A DNA stretch of 64,000 nucleotides from Isoetes taiwanensis (GCA_021234155.1 JAJEKV010000063.1:6821710-6885709); one strand, 5' to 3'. Counted from the first letter of the stretch, positions 21,445-32,550 are shown. Made by a program: numbers and translations. Notes: generated from the letters alone by a model not told the origin.

Positions 21445-23176
21445 CTAGTAATGGTACCCAGCCTTGCTGGGCATAGGAACCTTTAATTTCTTTCTTTTTT
21501 TATTCTCCCCTTTTTTTTTCTAACCCACCTTCTCCCTCCCTTTGCCTTCCCTTTCCCCTTCCCCTTTTTTCTTTCTCTTTTTCTTATCACCTTTTTATCT
21601 TTCCCCGCTCTTCCCATTTTTCCACTACTCTTTTTCCCTTTCCTTTTCTTTTTCTTTTTCTCTTTCCTTTCTCTTATCTTATCTTCCTCCTCCTTTTCCT
21701 TTTCCTTTTCTCTTTCCCGTTTCTCATGCATTTTTTTCGTTCTCTTTTGCTTACCTTTTCATGTGCCCTTTTCTTTCTTTCCCCACCCTTTTCCTCTTGA
21801 TCACGTGCCCTTTTCCCCATCTCTTTTCCCATTTCTCTCTCCCCTTTTCCTCATGCTCTTTTTGCTTTCCCTTCTCCTTTTTCCGCTTCCCTTTTCCTTC
21901 CCTTTTCATACTTTCCCCACCCTTTTGCTTTGCGTTGTTCCCTTTCCTTTCTCTTTCCCCTTCCTTTACATTTTCCCTTTCCCGTTCCCTTTCCCTTTTC
22001 ATATGCCTCTTTCCATTCCCTTTTCTCAACCTTTTTTATGTACCCTTTTTTCTTCTTTCCCCATCCTCTTCCCCCTTTTCCCCTTTCTACTTTCTCCTTT
22101 CTTGTTTCTTTTTTCTTTTCCCTTTCCCATACTCTTTTTCCCTTTCTTTTTTCTATTTCCTCACCCTTTCCCTCTTCCCTTTTTTCTCGTGCCCTTTTCT
22201 CCTTCCTCTTTTCCTCTTTTCTTATTCCTTGCTCCCTACCCTTTGTCTATTCTACTTTCCCCCCACCCTTTTCCTCCTTTTTCCATCCTTTCCCTCTTCC
22301 TTTTTCTCGATGCTCTTTTTGCTTCCCTTTTTCTCTTTCTTCACCCTTTCTCTCTTCCCTTTTTTTCATGCCCTTTCCTTTTTTCTCTTTTTCTCGTTCC
22401 CTTTTCCCAAGTTCTCTTTTTCCCTTTTCCCCCTCTCTTTTTCTTTTTACTTTTCTTTTTCCCATCGACTTTGCAACCTTTTCTTATTTTTCCTTACCTT
22501 TTTCTCCTTTTCTCACCCTTACTTCTTACCCTTCTCGCGGTGCCCTTTTTCCTTTCCCTTATTCTATTCCTTTTTCTATTTCCTTTTATCTTTCCCTTTT
22601 TCCTTTTCTCCTTTTCTTTCCTTTTTCCTCTTACCTTTCTTTTATTCCTTTTCCCTTTTCGCTTTTCCCTTTCATCGTTTTTCCTTTTCCCTTCCCCTTT
22701 TCCCTTTTCCCTTTTCCCTTTTCCCTTTTCCCTTTCATCGTTTTTCCTTTTCCCTTCCCCTTTTCCCTTTTCCCTTTTCCCTTTTCCCTTTTCCCTTTCA
22801 TCCTTTTTTCCTTTTCCCTTCCCCTTTTCCTTTTCCCTTTTCCCTTTCCTTTTCCCTTTCATCGTTTTTTCTTTTCCCTTTCCCTTTTCCCTTTCCCTTT
22901 CCCTTTTCCTTTTCCCTTTTCCCTTTCATCGTTTTTCCTTTTACCTTTTCCTTTCCCTTTTCCCTTTTCCCTTTCATCGTTTTTCCTTTTCCCTTCCCCT
23001 TTTCCTTTTCCCTTTTCCCCTCCTTTTTCCTTTTCCCTTTCATATTGAAGCCATAGTCAAGATGAAATTTTAGTTGAAGACACACACACATCATCTCCAC
23101 CATTGGTCAATCAAATCCTCGACCGTCCGATTTAGGGCTCCATTGAAGACACACGCTATAACATTATAATATAAGA
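21445..23176 (-). mobile_element. Non-autonomous Helitron B, inverted relative to A
   Basis: On the minus strand the element starts A/TCTTATATTATAATGTTATA at 23176. Its first 20 bases are identical to those of Helitron A, and a GAGCCCTAA word follows in both. It ends with TGCCCAGCAAGGCTGGG, then TACCATTACTAG at 21445 and a host T. It is 1.73 kb, and its body is polypurine on its own strand, as in A. The two copies are therefore one family that amplified with the tract inside. Confidence 0.85.
21486..23045 (-). repeat. Polypurine tract of Helitron B with a 63-bp higher-order repeat
   Basis: The plus strand is about 1.55 kb of C/T. From 22670 to 23045 it forms a regular array: TTTCATC recurs at 22670, 22733, 22796, 22858, 22924, 22972 and 23038, a basic 63-bp period. 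The first two units are identical. Each unit is CATCGTTTTTCC followed by repeated CCCTTTT. The left part is the same material without regular order. Confidence 0.9.
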
Positions 23177-24980
23177 TGTCAAACGTGTTCGACGTATTAC
23201 ACTAGAAGGAAAGGGCAGGATAAATACACAGTACCAGAGATAGATGGAATTGCCTGATTTTGATCAAAAGCATCGCCTTAATTTAGGAGGTGATGGCTTC
23301 GCATCGGGTTAAATCTGTGATGGCAACACTTTGGTTTGGCCCAAACTTTGCTCCCTGTGTGTCGCAAGCATAAAACAATAGATAGTACAGATGTCAGATC
23401 TCTTTGCAAATCCATGCTTTCCGTTTCAATTCCAGTGGAGATGAGTTTGATCCCAGTTTAGCGCTTCCTTCCATTAGCATATTAGAGTATGCATAACAAT
23501 TGCAGAAATCAATCAGGCCCCTGTGTTGGGGGATGATGTGTTATGCTTGCTTGTTGAAGCTATGGTGTTGAAGCCATGTTGTTGTTAAAGCCATGGTGTT
23601 GAAGCCATGTTGTGTATACTTGTTGAAGCCATGGTGTTGTGTAAGGGGCATTCCTATTTAATGGGTCAATTTGACCCCATGCTGACTCGATACTGGTGCT
23701 TCGGATCTTGCCAGCCAGCATATTTTGCAGAAGGTGTCGCCATCTGACGGCCCCAAAACGATAATACACCCAATAAACAATAATACAGCCAAATAAATGG
23801 ATATGATCATTATGACAGCGTGTCTTAAAAACATGTTCTCTCCCTTGCTCAACCATATTGTCTAACAATTCTAACTCCAATATTTTTTCTCCTTCTTTTT
23901 GGGTTGCTCCTAGAGGAACAATCCCTTGCTCATGTGGGTTTTTGGCATACTTCTGGTATATGCCAATATATGCCTAGAATATGCCGAAAATTGCTCCAAA
24001 CTTGCTACAACCTATGAACTGTTGGTCACCCCTGTTGTTGGGCGGCCGATGTGTAAACCGGCTAACCAACACTGCCATGCTCCAAATCTATTCCCAGCAA
24101 ATCTATTCTAAAGGGCACAAAACAGCTACATGAAAGAATCAAATGCTTGCAAGCCACTGGGATAGATGAAAAGAGATTGAGCTTTTTTTAGAATCTAGAA
24201 TCGACCTCTTTTACCTGATATTTTACCTCATATGAGGTTTTTCTTTTAGAAAAAAAAAAACGATATATTAAGGATTGATCCATGAACTGGCCAAAAGTAT
24301 TGCAGAACATTCTTGCTAATAATGTGTTTCATCATCGCTCCTCAGAGTCATCTGATGCTTCTCCTCATGGTTTCGTCTCTCACAAAGACCTTCATTCTTT
24401 GTGGTTCCGCAAGGACCCTCTTCTATGTATTGATTTTTAGTTAAATTTAACATCTGTCGTGTTCCTTATGGTTTTGCTTTATTACAATGCTCCTGATGCT
24501 CATGTTAATACTCGTGATCAAATAACTCTTCAAGAACATGTTGAAGAGCTTACATATTTCCATATATGATTTAGCGTTGATGGTATGGCCCTTCAGAGAG
24601 AAGCTCTAGTTACTTTACTTTGCATATATTTGTTTATTCATTGTTGTACATATTACTACAAAGAGATTTGACAATAAAAACCTTGATACGACTTTTGATC
24701 CTTATGAGATATGTTATCTAAATTTTATCAGTTGAAGGTATAGCTCAGTGATGCATTACAATTACAAAATCACATTAACAAATGTGGATATTTTTATATT
24801 GCAGCTTCCTAAGGAAACATCAAACCTGCTTGAGAAAGAGAAAGATTTTTTTTGCGGAATCTTTCAGGGATAGGTTCTGTACATACAGAATTATTTTTTT
24901 GTACGTGTAAAGTCCAAAAATACATATTTTTAGGTAAAAAAACATATTTCTCGTATTTTTCCCTCGCGGGGCAAAAAAAA
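23177..24980. other. AT-rich DNA without a supported gene
   Basis: About 23552-23640 holds a short minisatellite of GTTGAAGCCATG(G/T)TGTT words, roughly 5 copies. The rest has only short frames, poly(A) patches and no recognisable domain or terminus. Confidence 0.4.
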
Positions 24981-24985
24981 AATAA

Positions 24986-25009
24986 TTTCGCGTAAGCGCT
25001 TACGCGAAA
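24986..25009. other. 24-bp perfect palindrome
   Basis: TTTCGCGTAAGC followed directly by its reverse complement, centred between 24997 and 24998. The arms contain CGCG and the context is very AT-rich, so it stands out. It could be a cruciform, a dimeric protein-binding site or the centre of a foldback element; flanking arms do not extend. Confidence 0.8.
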
Positions 25010-25204
25010 CTTTTTACGCACACACGTTCTTAAATTCATTATCGAATGAAGGCAATCAAAGTTCTTGGAAAAAGGCATTTAACTATTTCTGAACCATTAT
25101 ATGTGTGGTAAGTGAGTGTTTCAGTATAGATAAAACAAGCTACCGCTAAGTTGTCAAGTGCTTACAGCATATTCATTTGCTCGGATTGAATACTTTATGT
25201 TTAA

Positions 25205-25234
25205 CTAGTAATGGTGCCCAGCGTTGCTGGCATA
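25205..25234 (-). mobile_element. 3' end of a fourth Helitron copy (minus)
   Basis: On the minus strand: GCCAGCAACGCTGGGC, then ACCATTACTAG ending at 25205, followed by T. One base of the stem is missing. The body should lie to the right, between here and element 2 at 25622; no 5' end found. Confidence 0.6.
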
Positions 25235-25330
25235 ATTTGGAAACATGTAAATATTTGGAACCTTTTCGTTCCTCCAATCAAGCCTCCTGTGAAGCTCTTT
25301 CACATCACCTTGCGAAGAAGCTACAAGTTG

Positions 25331-25548
25331 CCCTTTTTAGCACATCACCTTGTCATTTTGTAATGGGACACTCAATAAAGACACTTGTTAGAAGGTGTAT
25401 ATTAGTTTGCTCTTGTTAAGGGAGCCTCTAATATACATCCCCTTTTTAGCACATCACCTTGTCATTTTCGAATGGGACACTCAATAAAGACACTTGTTAG
25501 AAGGTGTATATTAGTTCGCTCTTGTTAAGGGAGCCTCTAATATACATC
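25331..25548. repeat. 109-bp tandem duplication
   Basis: The unit starting CCCTTTTTAGCACATCACC (25331) is repeated from 25440 with two or three substitutions (TTTTGTAATG versus TTTTCGAATG). It lies within the presumed Helitron body. Confidence 0.85.
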
Positions 25549-25621
25549 CCTGTCAAAGGTTGTGCTAGGAACTTTAATGTCTGGTCTTCTTTGTCAAAGG
25601 TCCATATTGCAGAATCAAGAA

Positions 25622-27206
25622 TGTGACATTCTAGCACAGTATACGGTCCCAGGATGTATACTGTACTGCCTCGTCACGCGTACACGCCATCCCGACTGAC
25701 GTGTACGCCGACGTGTAGGCAAGCAGGTAGCACCCTAGGGGGCAACTTGCAAGGTGTGTGCATTTATTAATGTGCACATTTACCCATGTGCACATTCATC
25801 CAAGTGTACACATTTACCCATGTGGACACTTCATGCCACCTAGTTATTAAAGGCAAGTGGGCCACACCCAATTATCCCACATGTTTAAAGGGATAATGGG
25901 AAACCCTAGCCCTAACCCTTTGTCTATATAGGTTAAGGAAAACCTAACTTTCTATTTTCGTTCATGCCATTTTAGGGCTCTGTTTTACTTGCTCCAGAAG
26001 TCAAACCCGCCTCCCAGACTCTGCCTGAGCGATCTAGCTCATTAGTTTCCCTTTCCAGCTTCATCTTCTAGCAGTTCAGCAGGATGGTCGAGTTCAGAGC
26101 AGGAGGAGCGAGCCAAGGATCAGGTATTTTGTCAATTTAATAGCCTAAACCGTCTTCCAGTCATCGAATCAGTAGGTTTAGCCTATTAAATTGCACATAG
26201 CAGCCACTTAGATCCCCAGATACCAAGCTCTAACTAAAGAACCTAACTCTATGATATAGTTAGATCTTGTTCTTTAGTTCTTCTGTGATATGTATGATGA
26301 TGTATCTCTATGGACTCATTGTATTGGGAAGGGGGGTAGAGACCCTAAAGCCTGGTAGTTGATGCTCCTAGCTAGCCTCTTTAGCACACTGTAAATTCGG
26401 CCTGTGTACAAGAGCCACACCTGGTTGTGGGTGAAGGGGCCAGACTGGCTTATAAGGAGGTTCGTGTTCTGACTCTTGAACGATCCCTCTGGTGTGTAAG
26501 GTCTACCGTGGATCACTGTGGACTAGGTCTAATGTCTTGCCACTGCGTGTGGGCAAGGCATGGGCTCGACACCCGTGGAGTGATGCGTCACTCTCCATTG
26601 GGTTCAAGTCGAATAAGGGCAGTGGCCCTCTAGTCACCTTGAGTCAGCATGTAGATCTCTGGAGGGAGTGATCCCTACCTGCCCCATCGGAACTGGGGAG
26701 ATGCAACCCAGGAATAGCCCCTTTGGCTATGCATCCGGCGGGCTACAGTCAGGTCCCAACACTTTTCAACCTACTCTGTAAAGTGTGCACAGGAGGGGCA
26801 GATGGAGTGGACTACCCTAAGCCATGTTCTTATGCTAGCCAAATCCATTGCCATGAATTCTGTCTGCAATGAACTCTGGAGACCCAAGCCGTCAGTCATC
26901 CCCTTTGAGTCTGAGCCTTGGGTAGGATCCCATATGTGATGTACTGATCTTTGTCTATGCAGATATGTGATGAGCCATCCTTCGAGATGGTTATGTGATG
27001 TTGATGTCATATACTAACATGTATATTTACGCTTCCGCAGCTAGGTAGGCCCTGAGGGAGACAGGGTAAATGACCCCTTCATTCTTCCCACTGGAACTCA
27101 CCAAGGTTGCAGCGATACGTGGAGGGCCCTGTATCAGTGTGGAGCTGGTATGGGGGATGAACTCCTGTTTGTATACGGTGAGTGCTCCGTAGTAGGGGAC
27201 GTCACA
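25622..27206 (+). repeat. Element 2 5' LTR
   Basis: It begins TGTGACATTCTAGC and ends GGGGACGTCACA, so TG...CA ends with TGTGAC/GTCACA inverted termini as in element 1. It shares with element 1 (opposite strand) GGAAGGGGG-TAGAGACC, GGGGAGATGCAACCC and ATACGGTCCCAGGA-like words. A plant TATA-like stretch (TCTATATAGG) is at about 25922. Confidence 0.8.
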
Positions 27207-27207
27207 G

Positions 27208-27225
27208 TGGTATCAGAGCAATGTT
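27208..27225 (+). other. Element 2 primer-binding site, initiator-Met tRNA
   Basis: TGGTATCAGAGC at 27208-27219, one base after the LTR end, is the classic plant retrotransposon site complementary to the 3' end of tRNA-iMet. It is not a tRNA gene. Confidence 0.9.
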
Positions 27226-27410
27226 CTTGGAGACCAAGAGCAAAGCACTGGCCATGCTCCCAGTAGTACTAACTTGATAGGATTCTCAAACCTCGAAAAG
27301 TGGGAAAATTTTTTCTCATTTTTGTAGTATATGCTAAGCTAGTAACAGTTAAGCGAATTGGAACATAAAAAGACTAAAAACAGTTGAGCCAAATCTTTCT
27401 AAGGCAAGAA

Positions 27411-27480
27411 TGTCTCACACGTCGCGCCAGAGCACAAACCTAGACTCTACGTCTTGCCCTGGGCGCATCGTGCAAGATAT
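27411..27480 (+). repeat. Quasi-palindromic 70-bp repeat, copy 1
   Basis: It begins TGTCTCACACGTCGCGCC and ends GGGCGCATCGTGCAAGAT. The two ends are imperfect inverted repeats, so it can fold back. Copies 2 and 3 are at 28099 and 28286, on the other side of the H3-like ORF. Confidence 0.75.
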
Positions 27481-27612
27481 TAGGTCAAAATCACCTTAAT
27501 ACTTGACGAATTTTAACAAGCTAACATGCTAGATTGAGTTTTAAGGTAAGAATTAGTTAGATTAGTTAGAATTCTAAGAGTAACTTAGAATTTGACCTAA
27601 AATTGCCCAAAC

Positions 27613-27620
27613 TATAAATA
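27613..27620 (+). promoter_or_regulatory. TATA box of the element 2 H3-like ORF
   Basis: TATAAATA, 88 bp before the ATG at 27708 and followed by a short CT-rich leader. The spacing matches that in element 1 (about 88-90 bp). It suggests transcription separate from the LTR promoter. Confidence 0.6.
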
Positions 27621-27707
27621 GACCTAGACCCCCCAAGTTGTAGACTTCTGTTTAGAAATTTGCTCTCTGCATTTGAGCGATTTTTAGGGCTTCGACCTCC
27701 GATCGAC

Positions 27708-27956
27708 ATGGCGTGCACCAAACAGACCGCTCGACTTCCTCGACAAGGCAAAACAGCCAGAGGCCAAGGAGGCCGAAGAAAACAAGAAGAGGAGAGGACA
27801 GAACAAGAGCGGGAGGCCAAGGTTCAAGAAGCAGCAGAGCAGAAGCTGGTTCAACATTTTGAAGACTCAACAGCCTGCACGGTACACGCAAAAAGGGTAA
27901 CCTCAATGAAGAAAGATATGCACTTGCCCAGTCATATCAAAGGAGAGCCTTATTAA
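27708..27956 (+). CDS. Histone H3-like protein, short form (82 aa), in element 2
   Basis: The intact frame starts MACTKQTARLPRQGKTARGQ, close to the H3 tail ARTKQTARKSTGGKA: K4, T6, A7 and R8 are kept, R2 is Cys and the K9 position is Leu. After a Gln/Glu/Arg-rich stretch it rejoins H3 at QEAAEQKLVQHFED and HAKRVTSMKKDMHL, ending IKGEPY where H3 has IRGERA. Over the last 44 residues I count 24 identities to canonical H3. The middle of the histone fold (alpha-N, alpha-1, most of alpha-2) is missing, so it cannot form a normal nucleosome core. It may act as a tail mimic or be a deletion remnant. ORF, TATA box and position parallel the copy in element 1. Confidence 0.8.
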   Translation: MACTKQTARLPRQGKTARGQGGRRKQEEERTEQEREAKVQEAAEQKLVQHFEDSTACTVHAKRVTSMKKDMHLPSHIKGEPY

Positions 27957-28098
27957 TTTTGTAAATGATAAAATTTTTGTTTAAATACAAAGTGTTTTTG
28001 AGTAGATTATATGTGTAAACGTACTTAACTAAGCTGAGTTAGCAAGTAACGGCTTTTGTTTTAGTTAAATTGGACATTTTTAGAGCAAGTAGTGAGGA

Positions 28099-28168
28099 TG
28101 TCTCACACGTCGCGCCAGAAGCAAAACCAAGACTCTAGGTCTTGACCTTGGCGCAACGTGTGAGACCA
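28099..28168 (+). repeat. Quasi-palindromic repeat, copy 2
   Basis: TGTCTCACACGTCGCGCC at the start and GGCGCAACGTGTGAGACCA at the end; the arms pair imperfectly over about 16 bp. The interior AGACTCTAGGTCTTG is itself a short inverted repeat. Confidence 0.75.
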
Positions 28169-28285
28169 TACCAAAACACCTCCAAATCGACCAAGTAAGG
28201 GGTCAATCTTGCCTAACTCGATGAGACTAGCATGATTTGACCCTTAGATCACTCACATTGGACAATTTTTGACCAATAGGCCAAA

Positions 28286-28355
28286 TGTCTCACACGTCGC
28301 GCCAGAAGCCAAACCAAAAATTTATGTTTTGCCCTGGGCGCATCATGTGAGACAT
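28286..28355 (+). repeat. Quasi-palindromic repeat, copy 3
   Basis: TGTCTCACACGTCGCGCC at the start and GGGCGCATCATGTGAGACAT at the end. It has the same length and layout as copies 1 and 2. From here to 29358 I see no domain; the DNA is the interrupted interior of element 2, with a poly(A) run at about 28855. Confidence 0.75.
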
Positions 28356-29358
28356 CCAAACTTTGAACCTCCATAACTTGAGCTACAAAGCTCCAAATCG
28401 CCTGAAATTTGTTGCAATAGGACCGTTAGACAGTTTAGAATCCATTTATGACCTCAAATCAGGCTAGAAATGTCAAACCCCAGCTCAAAATGACCAAAAT
28501 TGCTCAAACGCTTGAATTGTTTTTCCAAACTGGTTTGTTTGTAAATAGAAGCATACCCCATTAGTACCTCGCAAGTATTGCTCTCGGCTCGAAGCTGATG
28601 CCTCACTCCTAGATAGAAGTGCTCTAGAACACCCCTTTGTTATAGTCATCTAGACCTCAGCATAGCAACCCAAGTTCAACTGTTCGTACATCACCTCTAC
28701 TCATGCCAAAGGCATAAACCTTGACCTAATTATGTGTCCTTCTAATAGAGTTTGACTTATATAGCTGACACCCCCTCCCCTATTGCCAGGATACCTAGAA
28801 AGGAGCTAGAGTCTAGAGCTGCCAAAGTCACTCCATGTGTAGAGATTGGACCCCAAAAAAAAAAAAAAACCAACTTTGCTAGGACCTTAGAGTATGCCTC
28901 AAACATCATGAAGGCTTTGCAAAGCAAACCTCATTTCACGCCATACCACACGTCCTAATGTCCATAGACTTGTAGATTATAGATATGTCTCCAGTAATGC
29001 TGCTCGAGCCATCTTGCTTGCTTATAGAGCCCAGAATGTTGTAGGAGAGCCCTTCAAGTAGACCCTTAGACTCTAGGATATACGAGCGTTGCTTTCGAAG
29101 TACAGGGCTAGAGCCACAGAAGAGCTAGAGGCGCAACTTCTTGAAGACATCGAGGTCCCAGCCGATGTACAGACAGATAAGGAGAGGAGACCGAAAAGGC
29201 AGACCCAAGAAAGGGAAGCACAACGACAAACACCTCAACCGACAAACGAGTAGAACAGGACACCACCGGCCTATCATCAATCTTCATCAAATGGGAAGAA
29301 TATTTGGTAACCAACGGCATCAAGAATTTTCTAGATGTCAAGCTCCCGGCTACCATGT

Positions 29359-30995
29359 TGTGACGCTCCCTGCTAAACATACGGCATCCCGCCGTACACC
29401 CGGCAGGAAATCCCCCATCCGGCTCAACAACCGCACGGGCCCTTCGTCTACCCCGCACTCTGAGGTGACCCTTAGTGCGGGGAGGGAACACGAAGGTGTC
29501 TTGCGCGCCCTTCCCCTATGGGCTCCTATAACAGCGGAAGCGATAACACGTCAGAACTAGCATCAAACATATACAAATACTACCTCGAAGGGTAGTGTAT
29601 CACACATATACCAATACAAAGATGATAAGCACAAACCGCGGAAACATGAGAGCTCCTACCCCGCTCGCACTCATAAGGAGGATGACCGACCGGCTAGGCC
29701 TCAAGATAGAGCGGACCGAAGTCATGGCAATGGCGAGGGGCTGGCATAGAACAATGGCTAGGGTTGACCACTCCATCCGCCCCTCCCTGCATACTTTGCA
29801 GATGGGCTAAATCAGGCTCGACAGGACTCTAGCCTTCCTGGATCACGCTAATCCCATGGTAGCACCCATCTGACTACTCCGTGTTGCATCTCCCCGTCCG
29901 ATGAGGCAGAAGGGTTGCATCTCCCCTTCCCGTGATCTAGAGGTGTCGGGTGCTAGAGAATCGTGGCGACACACGATTCGCACTGAATCAACCCCCAAAA
30001 CGAGAGCCAAGCCGACACTTGCAGCTCTCGAGAGGCGTGGCACACCATTGCCCCAGAGGTGTCCGGACCCATGCTCGCCCACACCGCAGTGACCGACCAT
30101 AAGCCTAGCCCACTATGGGATCCCCCGGCTCCCCCACTTTCGGCAGGATCCTCCCTCCACTTTCCCTCTAGCCCCGTTGTAGGGTGCTGAGTCATATCAT
30201 AGCCTCTATAGCCTGGTGGGCTCCTATGCACAGGCCGCAACTAATAGGAACTAAGGGATCTACTCTAGGAGCATACTACATATGGCTCTAGGTCTCTACC
30301 CCCTTCCCAAAGACAAGAGGAGCAAACATGATCAACCATCATCACATAATCATCACATCATGAGAATAATCATAAGAAGAACATCTTAACCTAATCATAC
30401 AACTAACTAATGGTTAGGGTTCCTTGATTAGGGTTCAAGATGTTGAATATGGGTTCTAGGATGGCTTTACTCTAGATACAAGATACTAGCACATCTGGAA
30501 TGCTAATTCCAGATGAGCTATCACAACTACTATCCTACATACCTGCTCCTGAAGCTCTCCCTCCAGATCCGTGTGCCTCCATGGTCTCCGACTCACGAGA
30601 TGCCGCTCCTACTCCAGAACGAGTCTACCCTCGCTGGGGGCTGCACCCAGCCTATGCCACAAGAACGATGTTCAAACGGGGTTTCGAACGGTAGGTGAGT
30701 CTCCTCGGGTGCTAGGGCTGGAAAGAGGCCTAGGGTTAGGGTTTAGGCCTATATAAGTTAGGTCCACCTAGGATGCCACGTGGCACCAATCGGGTGAGTC
30801 CTGTGTGGCGGTGCCCCAATAGGTTAAGGCCACGTGGATAATGGCTTAACCTATGGTTGGCTAAGTTATGAGAATAACTTAGCCATGCCCCCTAGTGCCA
30901 CAACCTATGGTATACAAGGCTATGAAGATAGACTTGTATAGTGAACGGATCGTGAATATACATATTTATGACGTATATTCCCCCGGACCGTCACA
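29359..30995 (-). repeat. Element 1 3' LTR
   Basis: Starts TGTGACGCTCCC and ends GGACCGTCACA. In the AT-rich half (30240-30620) it differs from the other LTR by about 4 positions in 385 bp. In the GC-rich parts it differs by dozens of 1-2 base indels. It contains GGGTTAGGGTTTAGG near 30730. Confidence 0.95.
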
Positions 30996-31010
30996 TTCTC
31001 CCCCCTTAGG
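30996..31010 (-). other. Element 1 polypurine tract
   Basis: On the minus strand, CCTAAGGGGGGAGAA directly abuts the 3' LTR start TGTGACGG. The 31011-31914 segment has no supported gene and is the 3' untranslated part of the element. Confidence 0.85.
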
Positions 31011-31914
31011 ACAATGTCGTTCCTCAAAGATTGCGCTAAGGTGACGATCCTACCTTATGCCTGCAAAACAACAACATGTCATAATCTTTAATTTAGTTTA
31101 GCAATCAAGTTTTATTAGTTAAAGGTCAAAATTTAGGCTATATTTGTACTTATACAAAATTATATAGCCTTAACACCGCTATTTCTTATAATAATTCAAA
31201 ATACTATTATAAGAGTTATTAGGGTTCATAATCTAAATTATGGCTCCCCTATCTTCTCGTGAACGCTCCTCGTTGAAGTCCTCCTTCTACTTGCCCTCGC
31301 AAAAGGAGCACATTACGCTAGTTTAGTTAATAATTTGTGGTTTTAGGGGACCACCCCTTACCTCCTTGAGCCGAACCATTGGCTCAAGGTTGTCCTAATA
31401 CCTTGCCCAAGATCATGGCCCTTTCGGATTTGAGCTTAGGGATCATTTAAGATGCTCCCATCATTGCCCATGATCGAAAGTGCTACCTTGTACACGATCC
31501 CCTGGATCGAGTACACCCCAAAGCATCATGCCCCGAGGGTTTCAAATAGGGAACGCCTCACGATCCCATCATCGCCAAGATGATCACTTTAACCTTCACC
31601 ATGACCCTCCCACGGCCAGGTGTGCGTACCCGCATCGTGGCATAGAGATCATCCGATCGATGTCCCATCATCGCCCGCCATGCCTCATTCCTCACTCACA
31701 TGACCCTAATGGTCATGCGCACCTCTTGTGCGTGTGGCCTAGAGAATGCCCTAAAGGCGATCCCATCATCGCCCACACGATCCAAGGTTACGCACATGCA
31801 CCCTACTAACTAGAATGCATGCGCCCAGGGCTTAAGGCTAACTAACAAGATACTAGCTAACCACCGGGCAAGTCGGGTCCACCAAGCCCGAGACGACTCG
31901 CCCATCAAACTCCT

Positions 31915-32316
31915 TCATAAACTCGGGTATTGCTTCTCCAAATCTTGCTTCAATACCCATGTCGCATCTTCCACGGGTAAGTGCTTCCACTTAACCAAAT
32001 ACTTTGGAGGAGCCGAGACCTCCTAGTCTTCTTGAATGACTTATCAAGAAGTAACTCGTGGCACTATTTCTACTTGCTCTTTCTCATCATTTCCAACAAA
32101 GTTGGAGTATCCAAAACCTCCCTCGTGGTTAGGATTGTGCCTTTTTAATAAACTTACGTGGAAGACCTTGTGAACCTTGAGATGGCCTCGAAGATCCAAC
32201 TTGTAGGCTTGAGAGCCCACTCTCTCAAAAATCTTGAACGGACCAGCCCACCTAGGGGCAAGCTTCTTGCAACTCCCAATCCGGCAGCCTTTGGCTTGTT
32301 TCACCTTGATCTTCAA
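31915..32316 (-). pseudogene. Integrase C-terminus with chromodomain, element 1
   Basis: The frame from 32316 reads LAPRWAGPFKIFERVG and HKVFHVSLLKRHNP, the usual Ty3/Gypsy integrase tail. After a TAG near 32025 it continues in phase with APPKYLVKWKHLPVEDATW, a chromodomain core. The conserved Trp of VKWK, one of the aromatic-cage positions, is present. The cage Tyr after it is not, as in group II chromodomains. Known chromodomains bind methylated H3 tails and steer integration to heterochromatin. The stop may be a real mutation or a sequencing artefact. Confidence 0.8.
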
Positions 32317-32550
32317 CCAAACGCTATCGCCGCCTTTGAACTCTCTTACGGTCCTGCGTGCTTGTCGGGCTACACTCTTCTCGCCGACTTCTTGCTGCCA
32401 ATAAATAACCCCTTACTTCTTCCACTAGCTGCTGCATATCCCCTAACATCTGCTGGGATACTTCTACCTTGGACACATGATTGTGCCAGGTATCCGGGGT
32501 TAAGCAATCGGGTACCCTAATTTACCATGAAAGGAGACATCCGAGATGAC

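Larger units (their letters stand above)
25622..29358 (+). mobile_element. Element 2: 5' part of an LTR retrotransposon with an H3-like gene
   Basis: A 1585-bp 5' LTR is followed by a primer-binding site, a leader, an H3-like ORF with its own TATA box, and hairpin repeats. At 29358 element 1 interrupts it, and it resumes at 42457 for about 320 bp. No 3' LTR, gag or pol of this copy is visible, so the 3' part is deleted or diverged. Shared blocks with element 1 (LTR words, the primer site, the leader GATGTTCTTGG...GACCAAGA...AGCACTG) make them one family in opposite orientations. Confidence 0.8.

Noticed and set aside
21542-23073. Frames of 372-504 codons on the plus strand
   Set aside because: Same reason: pyrimidine-only DNA lacks stop codons. 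No signal, domain or start context.
27208-27225. tRNA-like sequence
   Set aside because: It is only the tRNA-iMet primer-binding site of a retrotransposon. No full tRNA, rRNA gene or CRISPR-like array was seen anywhere.
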